NCBI GenBank assembly: GCA_916610825.1
Contig: OU744448.1
Location: 7,302,650-7,366,649, forward strand
DNA: 64,000 bases
Reading direction: 5' to 3'
Source: Haliclystus octoradiatus
Lineage: Eukaryota; Cnidaria; Staurozoa; Stauromedusae; Haliclystidae
Part shown: piece after piece, positions 52,901 through 63,591 of the stretch
Numbering within the stretch: the stretch's first letter is position 1
Layout: each line of letters opens with the position of its first letter
Translations under genes and position numbers: made by a program
The notes under the pieces: model-generated
The model's database searches: none
The model's input: only the letters and a program-made list of their open reading frames with translations
What the model was told of the DNA's origin: nothing

Positions 52901-55900
52901 CATTTCTAATTGTGACTGGAAAATACCCTTAAAATTGAATCATTTATAGTTACAAAACATGAGAAATTCCGTTAAGTATTCCTTTCTTTCAAGTCACGTT
53001 GCCATGAGTATTCGATTCACTCAAATTTACGTTTGCCTTGGTAGCCCAAAATTAAACCGTATGGCCTACGTGATTAAGCTGTATAGCCCAAAACAAATCT
53101 GTATAGCTAGCTCAGAAAAACATTCCATGATTTCATAAAAGACTATTTCAACATTCAAACATTGAACACTGAATAATGAGTTATCATAGATAAGTTAACC
53201 TGAGCTTTGATTAGCTCCTTGATGAGAATCTATGTATTATAGATATCACTATGAATCTTGGATATACTGAATCGCTACTGAAAACATACTTGAATGGGAT
53301 TATGTACTGAAACCATACTGAAACTCACCAGACATTTAAATCTAGATTCTTGTCGTTCTACTGAAAAATTATTGAAACGCACCTTGAAATTTGGAAGCTA
53401 TTAAATTTATAAGGAATTGCCCGATTCAGTAACCTATTCAGTAAGTTTTCAGTAGGGTTTCAGATTTTCAAACTTCGTAGTGTAAGTGGAGGTAATATCG
53501 TACCTTATTTCCGTCTTTATCGACACCTTTACCCTCTTCTTCAATATGGAAGCGTAAATTCTCAAGCAACACTACCTGGCCATCACTTGCACCAGCACAA
53601 GCAGCTTGGACTTCATCCCCAACACAATCAGTGAGAAACAAAACTGATCTAAAATCAAACAGAAATATTTGCATGGGTTACACATATATAAAAGTGCAGT
53701 ATATTGAATAGGTCTATCAAGGATCCGAGAAAAGATTTCCTAAAAAGAAATTCTGAATTTTGCCCACACTTTACCAATAGAAACAAAAAATTTCATTAAA
53801 AAAAATTATATCTGATTTCAGTGGAATGCAAGAATATTTCATATCAACTGGGACAGGAAATTTAACGTTTGCTGCATAAACAATTTTTAAAGTTTTTTAA
53901 AGCATGAATGTCTATAGAAATCCGATGAAATTAGTTTTACAACAGTTTCAGAAATCTCCTTTCTGGCCAATTTAGCTCAGACTTCAGGGATCTTGACTTT
54001 TCTCATGAACTGTGGGTACCTGTCAAAATTCATGAATTCATGAACATTTCCTTGTGGGTTCATGAACAGACATCAAAAGTTTATAAGCATAAAATTGCAT
54101 AAGTTTTCATGAACATTCAATGGACACTTTGTGAAGTTCTTTTCATGAAAAGGTCCTGCATTCTTATAGCAATCATTGTACGTCACAGAGAAAGAAGTTG
54201 ACATCATAATCAACAAGCAAGATCTTTATTACAAGAATTGAAGAAGAAAAACATTAGTAGTTGAAAGCCTGTTGTTGTCGACAAAATCGACAATCCCCAG
54301 GGTTTCATAAAGGTTTTAGTTTTCCGGGAACCACGTTGCAAAATTGAAAACCTTCTGGATAAAATTTAAAATGCTTCGTAAATCTGAAGAAATGCTATCA
54401 TAATTTGATTCACTTCGAAACATGATGACATGATATCCAAAAAATTATAATTTTTAAATAAGAAAACACAAAAGAAAATAATTCAAAACCTTCTGATTGT
54501 GTAACTGGCCTTCCAGGAACCAGGATCCCAGGATCCCGCACTTTGTGACAGCCTGCTTAACCCTGGGACATGTTTCAACGACCATGTGAACAATTTGATA
54601 TGACAGTCTTAATTTAGCGTTAGGTATACACATTTAATCAACACAGATGTATAAGTTGTGATGGTAGGCTTAAAATGTTTAAGCATGAAATAATATACTG
54701 CATAAATCAAAAACAGGATATACGATTACAATGAAACCTGTATATAACAGCCAGCTACTAGAGGTAGATAAATTGACCATTATAGACAGGTTGCCTTTAA
54801 ATACAGGTTTGATTCAATAGAAAATACTATTTTAGACATTGCAAGAGTGACCACTATAGACAGGCGGCCGTTGTATAGAGGTGACCGTTATAACAGGTTT
54901 GACTGTATCACTAAGGATGGATAAATTGTTAGGTTGTGAAAAGGTTGGGTAAACTGAGAAGACAATTAGAGCTTTTATCTGTCAATCACAACATATTACA
55001 CACAGGGGATCAAGGTGATGAAAAACAACAGTATTTTTAGGAGGTAAGAGCAGTTAAATAAACAACATTTTATAATCCCGTTGAAATTGCTGGCAAAACA
55101 GTATTTCGATTTTAATAGATCTGGAGATTTTAATAGATCTGGAGATTTTAATAGATCTGGAGATTTTAATAGATCTGGAGATTTTAATAGATCTGGAGAT
55201 TTTAATAGATCTGGAGATTTTAATAGATCTGGAGATTTTAATAGATCTGGAGATTTTAATAGATCTGGAGATTTTAATAGATCTGGAGATTTTAATAGAT
55301 CTGGAGATTTTAATAGATCTGGAGATTTTAATAGATCTGGAGATTTTAATAGATCTGGAGATTTTAATAGATCTGGAGATTTTAATAGATCTGGAGATTT
55401 TAATAGATCTGGAGATTTTAATAGATCTGGAGATTTTAATAGATCTGGAGATTTTAATAGATCTGGAGATTTTAATAGATCTGGAGATTTTAATAGATCT
55501 GGAGATTTTAATAGATCTGGAGATTTTAATAGATCTGGAGATTTTAATAGATCTGGAGATTTTAATAGATCTGGAGATTTTAATAGATCTGGAGATTTTA
55601 ATAGATCTGGAGATTTTAATAGATCTGGAGATTTTAATAGATCTGGAGATTTTAATAGATCTGGAGATTTTAATAGATCTGGAGATTTTAATAGATCTGG
55701 AGATTTTAATAGATCTGGAGATTTTAATAGATCTGGAGATTTTAATAGATCTGGAGATTTTAATAGATCTGGAGATTTTAATAGATCTGGAGATTTTAAT
55801 AGATCTGGAGATTTTAATAGATCTGGAGATTTTAATAGATCTGGAGATTTTAATAGATCTGGAGATTTTAATAGATCTGGAGATTTTAATAGATCTGGAG

Positions 55901-58900
55901 ATTTTAATAGATCTGGAGATTTTAATAGATCTGGAGATTTTAATAGATCTGGAGATTTTAATAGATCTGGAGATTTTAATAGATCTGGAGATTTTAATAG
56001 ATCTGGAGATTTTAATAGATCTGGAGATTTTAATAGATCTGGAGATTTTAATAGATCTGGAGATTTTAATAGATCTGGAGATTTTAATAGATCTGGAGAT
56101 TTTAATAGATCTGGAGATTTTAATAGATCTGGAGATTTTAATAGATCTGGAGATTTTAATAGATCTGGAGATTTTAATAGATCTGGAGATTTTAATAGAT
56201 CTGGAGATTTTAATAGATCTGGAGATTTTAATAGATCTGGAGATTTTAATAGATCTGGAGATTTTAATAGATCTGGAGATTTTAATAGATCTGGAGATTT
56301 TAATAGATCTGGAGATTTTAATAGATCTGGAGATTTTAATAGATCTGGAGATTTTAATAGATCTGGAGATTTTAATAGATCTGGAGATTTTAATAGATCT
56401 GGAGATTTTAATAGATCTGGAGATTTTAATAGATCTGGAGATTTTAATAGATCTGGAGATTTTAATAGATCTGGAGATTTTAATAGATCTGGAGATTTTA
56501 ATAGATCTGGAGATTTTAATAGATCTGGAGATTTTAATAGATCTGGAGATTTTAATAGATCTGGAGATTTTAATAGATCTGGAGATTTTAATAGATCTGG
56601 AGATTTTAATAGATCTGGAGATTTTAATAGATCTGGAGATTTTAATAGATCTGGAGATTTTAATAGATCTGGAGATTTTAATAGATCTGGAGATTTTAAT
56701 AGATCTGGAGATTTTAATAGATCTGGAGATTTTAATAGATCTGGAGATTTTAATAGATCTGGAGATTTTAATAGATCTGGAGATTTTAATAGATCTGGAG
56801 ATTTTAATAGATCTGGAGATTTTAATAGATCTGGAGATTTTAATAGATCTGGAGATTTTAATAGATCTGGAGATTTTAATAGATCTGGAGATTTTAATAG
56901 ATCTGGAGATTTTAATAGATCTGGAGATTTTAATAGATCTGGAGATTTTAATAGATCTGGAGATTTTAATAGATCTGGAGATTTTAATAGATCTGGAGAT
57001 TTTAATAGATCTGGAGATTTTAATAGATCTGGAGATTTTAATAGATCTGGAGATTTTAATAGATCTGGAGATTTTAATAGATCTGGAGATTTTAATAGAT
57101 CTGGAGATTTTAATAGATCTGGAGATTTTAATAGATCTGGAGATTTTAATAGATCTGGAGATTTTAATAGATCTGGAGATTTTAATAGATCTGGAGATTT
57201 TAATAGATCTGGAGATTTTAATAGATCTGGAGATTTTAATAGATCTGGAGATTTTAATAGATCTGGAGATTTTAATAGATCTGGAGATTTTAATAGATCT
57301 GGAGATTTTAATAGATCTGGAGATTTTAATAGATCTGGAGATTTTAATAGATCTGGAGATTTTAATAGATCTGGAGATTTTAATAGATCTGGAGATTTTA
57401 ATAGATCTGGAGATTTTTCACAACTTATGGACATAACATAGGTTTTCAGACGATAAAAATATGTGTGTTCAACCAATCAAACCTGGTAATAAGTTAAAAA
57501 AAATCATTTAATAGCTTGTGTAGCTAAATGGTGGCACAATTATTGGACGTACTTGTTGATGAGCTTTTCCAACTCATCAGCCACCGGTTTCAAAGAAAAT
57601 TTATCCATTGGTTTACCATCAGGTCGACCAAGATGACTCATCAAAACAATACACTTTGCTCCATTATCAAGACAATATTGGATACTAGGCAAAGCAGCTA
57701 CAATCCTGCAATATGAAAAAATTGAAAATAATAGTATGTTACGTGGGAGCAGTGAGTAATTTATAAGGGTAAGATGGTATCATATTTCATTACCTCTGAT
57801 TGTTTGTAATATCTTTTCCCTTCATAGGGACATTAAAATCCACCCTAGTATTATGAAGATAAAATAATTACTAACAAAACTGTATCAAATGATCAACGTA
57901 GGTCCAGACAGTCATTCAATTTAAAGTTCTTGCAAACCCATGTTCACAAAGGTATAAGGCGTCTTAAGAACCCATCCCACAAGCCCTTATTAGTTGAAGC
58001 GATGATTCTGTCGAGGCAAACAGTATGATTCGTAATTATTTTTATGATTTATATAATCCCCCATCCTGTCTACTATCGTTAAATAAATTAGCTCCACCGC
58101 CTAACTTCTCCCCTCCTGATATGTCCAATTATAATACTTCTCCTGTTACTAATGACGAATTATGCTCTATTCTATTTTCTATGAAACCCCTTGCGTCTCC
58201 TGGACCAGATGGAGTCCCCACCCTGGAACTTCGAGAACCTCTTGTACAAAATGAGCTACTTACCATCATAAATGCCGTTTTGTCAGGGGAGCAACAACTA
58301 CCGGGTCAATGGTGAAGATCTGCTGTCATCACCGTCAACAAGAACACGTCTAGAAACCTAGACCAACAGAGGGGTATCACTTTAAGTTGTACTTCAGGAA
58401 AAGCTAATAATAAGATTCTACATAAAAGGCTGGCGTCAGTAATTGACCCATATTTAAGATACAATCAAAATGGTGGCAGGAATAGCCGGTCAACCTTAGG
58501 CCAAATTCTATCAGCTAGGATATTGTTAGAAGGCTGTAGGACTCATCAAAAAGACATTGTTGCAATTTTTATTGACTTCAAAAAGGCCTTTGACTCTGTG
58601 TTAAGATGCAGAATCCCAGAAATATTAGATTTCTATAATGTACCTATTGTTCTTATCGATGCTATTATGTCCTTTTATTCTTCTACTTCGGCTTTTGTTA
58701 GAACTCACTATGGTGATACTGATGATTTCCCGACAGCTTGTGGAGTACTACAGGGTGACACATTGTCCCCTTTTTTATTTACACTATTTATTGATTATGT
58801 TTTTCGTATTTCATGTCCTGACTCTTCCGGTTTTACCCTTGATCGTCGTAGGTCTTCACGTCATCCAGAGCGCAGCGTATCGGACCTCTTATTCGTTGAC

Positions 58901-59668
58901 GATATTGCTATCTTAACAAATAGCATATCTGAAGCACAACAGCTTCTTGATGAAGTTGAACGGGTTGGTAAAACGGTAGGCTTAACAATTAACACGACTA
59001 AGACGAAATTTATTGCTTTAGGCATAAAACAGGCACACCTTGCTACATCTAATGGTGACATAGAACGTGTAGATTCGTTCAAGTACCTAGGTTCTGTACT
59101 TCCATCTTCTTCAGATGATTTAACACAACGTAGAGGCCAGGCTTGGGCAGCCATTAGAGGTCTGAATAAATTATGGGCATCCGATGTCAACACTGATGTT
59201 AAGTTAAGACTGTTCAGACACACGATAGAACCTGTTCTATTATATGCATCTGAAACGTGGGTTCTATCAACCTCACTATTGACCCGACTTGACTCAGCTT
59301 ATGACGCCATGCTTCGGCATGCTTTAGGAGTACATTGGCCCAACTTACTGTCTACTGCTAAACTTAGGAAACTTTCCCCTTCTGCCTCTGCTATTGCTCA
59401 CCAACGTCAGATGTCTTTTTTAGGTCACATCGAAAGATTAAAGACGTATGCCCCTCAACCGCTGCATGACATCCTTCATTGGCAACCGAAGGAGATGCTT
59501 CGACGGGGCTATGGTAGAGTAGTATCTTTTCATAATGTTTTGTATCATGAATTGTGTTATTTAAAAGTTTCTTTGTCAGCTATGTCTGACCGTGTTTTGT
59601 GGCGTTCTTTGTGTAGCAAATATGTAAGGCGTAAGAGGGACGGCACATTCCTATAATGTGACTGTCTA

Positions 59669-59700
<32 letters not shown>

Positions 59701-60605
59701 TATTCACAAAAATTGAAGAACAGTTTACGAACAGTTCAGAACCTTGTGCTCTTTTCATGAATGGCTTATGAAGTCTTCATCAACTTCATCACCTGTTCAA
59801 TGTTGATGGATACTTATGAACATCATGCTATTGATGCTTATCTGTAAGCCTTTTTCTGGTATCTGGTTTTGCTGATACCTGGCATTGTTTTGATTACGGT
59901 AGGTCTACAATGAAACCTGTATATTACAGCCATCTATGAAAGGTAGAACACATACCATTATAGAGGTGACCTTTAAAAACAGGATTAATTCAATATTAAA
60001 AATGTTTAGACATTGCTAGAGTGACCACTATTGACAGGTGGCTGCTGTTTAGAGGTGACCGCTGGTAAGGGTTTGACTGTATCACAAATAATCAGTATCT
60101 GCTGATCATGAAATTTCTTTATTTGATTAATACCGATAACTAATTTAATTTGAATTCAACAGAGCAAATTTTGAATAGTTTTAATTTTTTGGCAGAATTC
60201 TTGATAATGTCGATGACCTTTTTGGAAAGTCAACTTTTCTGTCCCCTGAAAAATCAAGTAATACATCATCTGTCAGGCTAAAGTATCGGAATCGGACAAT
60301 GTCAACTTTCTATTATCAGACAGTAAACAGCAGAGTATTGCCTATGGAAAAAATATTTATTGGCTCGTCTTTGGTTTAATATGGAATGAAGTAAATCTAA
60401 TCTTAAGAGAACCGAGCAAAAGTTGAATATCAATCCAAGCAAATCTAGTCAAACATCTTCCATGTATATAATAAATGAGAAAGGTGACAATGAAAACATA
60501 ATTATTTATGCTGCTGTCAATTTTCTTCTCTTGTACTCACCTCATCAAGACACGTTTGCCTTCAACATCCACTTTGTCAATTGATAACTTTTGTAGCTTT
60601 GTCAT
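43975..60605 (-). CDS. PGK1: phosphoglycerate kinase, 12 coding exons, 416 aa
   Basis: Glycolytic cytosolic enzyme: 1,3-bisphosphoglycerate + ADP to 3-phosphoglycerate + ATP. Exons on the minus strand: 60605-60541, 57844-57794, 57705-57553, 53648-53504, 52455-52352, 51499-51380, 50896-50782, 49888-49709, 47523-47447, 46090-45990, 44989-44891, 44015-43975. All phases agree and the total is 1251 bp, 416 residues plus stop (human PGK1 is 417). Visible landmarks: [16 protein letters not shown] (63-69), [61 protein letters not shown] and GGGDTATA (371-378). The C-terminus is [10 protein letters not shown]. The ATG follows an acceptor (ctcttcag|GACAACC), so a 5' UTR intron is likely. Introns hold the 18-bp array, a LINE fragment and many MITEs. 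Confidence 0.97.
44500..44740. repeat. GTTCATGAAC-rich repeat in PGK intron
   Basis: Many TTCATGAA and TTCATAAA words in both orientations. Terminal repeats are decayed. Confidence 0.45.
46585..46700. mobile_element. palindromic MITE with GTTCATGAAC core
   Basis: Ends CCTGCGAAAAACAGTTCAGG and the inverted CCTGAACTGTTTTCGCAG, with GTTCATGAAC units inside. About 115 bp. The clearest short member of this family, in a PGK intron. Confidence 0.6.
46916..47092 (+). mobile_element. pogo/Tigger-like MITE
   Basis: Full 177-bp copy with TA flanks, in the PGK intron between exons 47447 and 46090. Confidence 0.75.
48465..48900 (+). repeat. direct repeat pair of about 105 bp
   Basis: 48465-48570 and 48795-48900 both run TAAAATGGA..GATTCT..GGACT.AGAG.CCCAGA..AGAA..AGGAGG..ATTCAAGT. 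The segment between them holds a protein-like stretch that is repeated again at about 49575-49680. It lies in PGK intron 8. Confidence 0.5.
48905..49260 (+). repeat. imperfect tandem repeat, period about 110 bp
   Basis: Three decaying copies of a block with TAATAATGTGTTATAT, TGTGTATGTTGTGCTT and GGGCTATTTGT, GT-rich on the plus strand. It lies in PGK intron 8. Confidence 0.5.
49911..50070 (+). mobile_element. pogo/Tigger-like MITE
   Basis: CAGTTAAACCTGTTACAGCG at the left and the inverted CAGGTTTCACTG end, TA flanks. About 17 bp shorter than the full copies. It sits 22 bp beyond the acceptor of PGK exon 49888-49709. Confidence 0.7.
50362..50547. mobile_element. second pogo-like MITE family
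   Basis: Ends CAGTAGAAACTGTTTATAAT and the inverted GTAGACAGTTTTTACTG, TA on both flanks. The interior differs from the common family. It lies in a PGK intron. Confidence 0.6.
52010..52200. mobile_element. palindromic MITE with GTTCATGAAC units
   Basis: The left end CTGCTCCTGCAACAAACAGC and right end GACTGTTTTTCGCAGG match the 46585-46700 copy. The inside has at least five TTCATGAAC-type units. PGK intron. Confidence 0.6.
52744..52887. mobile_element. 144-bp palindromic MITE, CGATATGGAAC ends
   Basis: Arms of about 45 bp: CGATATGGAACGGGTAAGAG..GGCTGTATCGCGTTA and the inverted TAACGCGATACAGCCCG..GTTCCATATCG. The loop has a smaller hairpin (GTACTGAGACA / TGTCTCACAG). No ORF. Confidence 0.6.
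54000..54150. repeat. GTTCATGAAC-rich repeat
   Basis: Clustered TCATGAAC motifs in a PGK intron, ends decayed. Confidence 0.45.
54729..54905 (-). mobile_element. pogo/Tigger-like MITE, minus orientation
   Basis: Full-length copy with CAATGAAACCTGTATATAAC and the inverted AACAGGTTTGACTG, TA flanks, in the same PGK intron as the 18-bp array. Confidence 0.75.
55108..57411. repeat. 18-bp satellite array, 128 identical copies
   Basis: The unit GATTTTAATAGATCTGGA repeats without any visible change. 2304 bp / 18 = exactly 128 complete units, followed by a partial GATTTT. It lies wholly inside PGK intron 3 (57553 to 53648). Because 18 is a multiple of 3, four of the six frames stay open (DFNRSG and ILIDLE on plus, KSPDLL and SRSIKI on minus), which produces long meaningless ORFs. 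Each unit carries one AGATCT palindrome. Confidence 0.95.
57920..59700 (+). mobile_element. degraded non-LTR retrotransposon fragment with (TAC)n tail
   Basis: A 5'-truncated element in the first coding intron of PGK, antisense to it. Coding runs from about 58025 to 59656, and the 3' end is a (TAC)n run (about 59668-59700). The left boundary is approximate. Confidence 0.7.
58025..59656 (+). pseudogene. reverse transcriptase pseudogene of the LINE fragment
   Basis: The first part (58025-58315) has the RT finger motif ASPGPDGVP and stops at TGA (58313-58315, after PGQW). The same frame continues with [20 protein letters not shown] and then an open frame (58523-59656) with [10 protein letters not shown] (motif A), [15 protein letters not shown] and [10 protein letters not shown] (motif C, FVDD). 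Later parts ([20 protein letters not shown]) are typical RTE-like tails. One stop and loss of the endonuclease make it dead. The clade is uncertain. Confidence 0.75.
59908..60079 (-). mobile_element. pogo/Tigger-like MITE, minus orientation
   Basis: Ends CAATGAAACCTGTATATTAC and the inverted GGTTTGACTG. In the first coding intron of PGK. Confidence 0.65.
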
Positions 60606-63043
60606 GGTTGTCCTGAAGAGAGATTATAATAAAAGTTAAAAAACAATGAAATATTGCCTCTAGAGGATATGCATCTGTTGTCCAATGGGCAAATGTCTTT
60701 GTTACGGCAGTTGCAAGTCTTTTCTGGTTTAGTACTATTATTGTTATTACTGTTATTGTTGTGTTAGTACATTAATGTAACTAAGTAATTAATTTTATGC
60801 CGGTCCTGTAACTTATAACTGATCGGGACTTTCAATAGCCCATACAGACTTAGGGATTTTGTGAGTGGGTATGAAATAGAAGATTGCCCACAGTTGGTGA
60901 GGGTGCCAAAGGCACCTACATTTTTAAGGGGGTACGGGGACATGCTCCCCGTACCAATATTTTTCAAATTTGAGGTGTCATAACCCCATCTGTGGCATGA
61001 TATAAGCTTGAAATGTTCGCAAAAGGTGTATAATTTTAGCTTGAATCATATATATCTATAAACTGATGCTCTGCAAACATTCAGATTTAAAAAAGTACTC
61101 CTAAACTGTTTACTTAAATATTACTATGGTACTATCTATAGTGTATTTAATTTAGCTATAATAATTTTCTAATTAATTTTGTAAATGGCTGTATGTAAGT
61201 GGAATTAATGTTGTGGTAATTCCCTGTATTCTCCTGTCGTATAAAATTGATTTGATGCTAGTATGACGTTGTCATGGATATTTGTAAATGACGCTTCTCA
61301 CTTCAGTGAATAAGGCAAACTGTTTTCTATTTTCTACTGCAAAACGCTATTGTTTCACGATAGTTGGTCATGCGCACTAAGTGTTAAAGCCTGGAAAACA
61401 AAAGTATATTTGGGGCATAAAGAATTTTGCCCTAAGAATGTAAGACCATTGTCAGAAACAGAAAGGATATTGTGAACATTTTGAATGAACCACAACCTCA
61501 ACATGGTTATATGATAGGTGTCTAATGCCTATTCATTAATTGACGGGCATTGTCTACAGAGTCTGGCACATGTCCTTGCAAAATAAAAAAGGTTTGGCTG
61601 AAAATATTAGCTGTAGGGGAGAGCGGAGAGACTTGGACCACTTTTCACATTTTTAATTATTAAAATTATTGTGGTTGTGCAAATGTAACAAATTTCATGT
61701 CATTAATTAGCCAACATGCTCAATTCAAAAGGGTAAGAATATCAATTACATAAATGTAGCAAATTTTCAAATATTTAATGCAGAAGACCGACCATTTTAG
61801 AGGGGAGACTCCGTGGGGTGACATGGATCAGGCATATTTTCTCAAAATTTCATTAAATAACTGACAAATTTACTTTCCAGTACCAGACACTACAGCTGTT
61901 GCTTTGACTTAGGGAGTTCATTTGATCAAAATTAAGCCAGCAAGAAGTAATTTTAGCATTAATAAAAAACATTAATTTTTGACACACCTGTCATCAATCT
62001 AATTGTAATTGATTTAGCAATTTTATCTCCACAAAGGAAAAAAGTCAAATACAGCGCATGTAAATGAAAACAAACTCATATCTCAACCAAATGCGATTAG
62101 TTTCCCATTCGTCGTTAATGCTAAAACGCGCTGTTCCTTGTCTCCCCGTTTGACTTCCCAGCAAAAAATGAGGTGGCACTCCTCATCAACAGGAATGTAT
62201 TCAAACATTTTATATCAAAGGATTCATCAAAGTAAACCGTTGCAATGGCACCATTCAAAATGACAATTAAACACTTATTCTAAAATTAATTAAATCAAAA
62301 GAGGAATCGCAAAACGCATGTCGATCATCGTAAGCTGTACACTAAAATTTCTTGATAATTAGTTATTGTTGGTTATTGAAATTCAACGTAGGAAAGTCTG
62401 TTGAGCGCCTGATATTTCAGGCGCTCACAACAAACTTTTCAGTCTGGCCCCACTATTATTACACTATTTAAGAGCCGCCACTGATTGCCCTCTTATCTAT
62501 CCAATCGTAGCAACCGTATCCAATTATAGCATAGATTTTACATAACTCCTCATTAGGTCTATCAAATATCAATATCATTTATAATCAACTCTTATCGAAT
62601 AAAATTCTATTATTGACCAGTCACACCAAAACTGCAAGGATTTATCATTATTTCTTCCCTATTCTATCATTTTTTTGGATAATTTGGTCAGAGTGTTACT
62701 ATCAAGCAACGAATGCTGGCGGGAATGTTGGCATCCAGCTGGCCAGGAAGTCCTGCAGAGCTGAGCTCAGAGCTGTAGACCTGACACCTATTAAGTACAC
62801 ACGAATGAATGCTATTCCTGGAATAACTAAAATACATTTTCACTTTATTTTTGCAATTAGCATCTTGAAAACAGAATAGAGAGAGCACAACAATTGAAAT
62901 CAGTTACAAAATTTCATTAATGAGTTACCTGTACCTGGTCTTAAAAGACAAATTATTGTTTGATAGTATCGTCCAGTAAAACTTGAAACGTGAAAGAAAG
63001 AACGTACACAAAATATCTGTCCACCAAGACTCGATATGAAACA

Positions 63044-63051
63044 GCCCCGCC
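63044..63051 (-). promoter_or_regulatory. GC box, possible PGK promoter element
   Basis: On the minus strand AGGCGGGGCTG, an Sp1/KLF-type box, in otherwise AT-rich DNA, about 110 bp upstream of a candidate 5' UTR donor (CCAG|GTACAG, about 62937). Its link to PGK is inferred. Confidence 0.35.
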
Positions 63052-63080
63052 TACTTTCCATGAATTATTATTTGATTTTC

Positions 63081-63134
63081 GGATTTGGAGAAAGAAGTAA
63101 AATTAGCGGATTTGGAGAAAGAAGTAAAATTAGC
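63081..63134 (+). repeat. exact 27-bp tandem duplication
   Basis: Two identical copies of GGATTTGGAGAAAG + AAGTAAAATTAGC lie back to back between PGK and the right-edge gene. Confidence 0.9.
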
Positions 63135-63460
63135 GGATTATCAACTTAAACAGAGCTGTGAATTATTTCTCCTTGAAATTCTAAAAATTGAAAATTTATT
63201 AATGACGAGTCATTTATCATTACCCCCCTTTTCTCAAATTAACAAAGATCTGGCGTAGGAAAGAAAAGACTAAGAAAATACATCATTTGGGCGTTTGGAG
63301 AAGGAATCCCTCGCCATTTGAATTTCATAAAGAAGGCTCCCATTGATCCAAACCCTCATTATAATCGAAGTTGAATCCGATAATCTCCTGGATTACATCA
63401 CTCATCAAGAAGTCCTGAGACGAGTGATCACCTGACCATCATTCTGTGCTGAAATCCAAC

Positions 63461-63591
63461 ATGGCGGTTGTTGACCTGAAATTTGGGTTGCTTGGAAAGT
63501 CGATGGTTACCTTACTTGTATTAGTATTTATGGTAACATTTATAGAATCTTCTCAACTACCCATTCCTTTATTTATATGGAAAGGACAGAA
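63461..63591 (+). CDS. first exon of a secretory or membrane protein gene (possibly ATP6AP1-like)
   Basis: ATG in the context CAACATGGCGG starts a 43-codon exon ending at donor AA|GTAAGT. The residues form a signal peptide or anchor (about 15-28, MVTLLVLVFMVTFI) followed by ESSQLPIPLFIWKGQK. The mature start 'xPLxxW' resembles V-ATPase accessory subunit Ac45 (ATP6AP1), whose mature protein begins VPLVLWSS, but this is only a few residues. The rest of the gene lies beyond the window edge. AANATGGCGG is also a YY1-type initiator motif. Confidence 0.5.

Larger units (their letters stand above)
60615..63460. other. region upstream of PGK and of the right-edge gene
   Basis: No coding gene recognised. 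It contains a hairpin at about 60937-60961 (GGTACGGGG / CCCCGTACC), a foldback at about 62392-62440 with GAGCGCCTGA / TCAGGCGCTC, a possible PGK 5' UTR donor near 62937 and a minus-strand GC box at 63044-63051. Confidence 0.45.

Noticed and set aside
55108-57411. CRISPR-like array
   Set aside because: The units are directly adjacent with no spacers and the genome is eukaryotic; it is a simple satellite.
54996-57476. Proteins of 826 aa (minus) and 786 aa (plus) over the 18-bp array
   Set aside because: They are products of an 18-bp repeat whose length is a multiple of three; the region is a PGK intron and has no other gene signal.
62613-62879. Plus-strand 88-aa ORF upstream of the right-edge gene
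   Set aside because: No recognisable motif, and the minus strand has a similar open frame, so chance is more likely.
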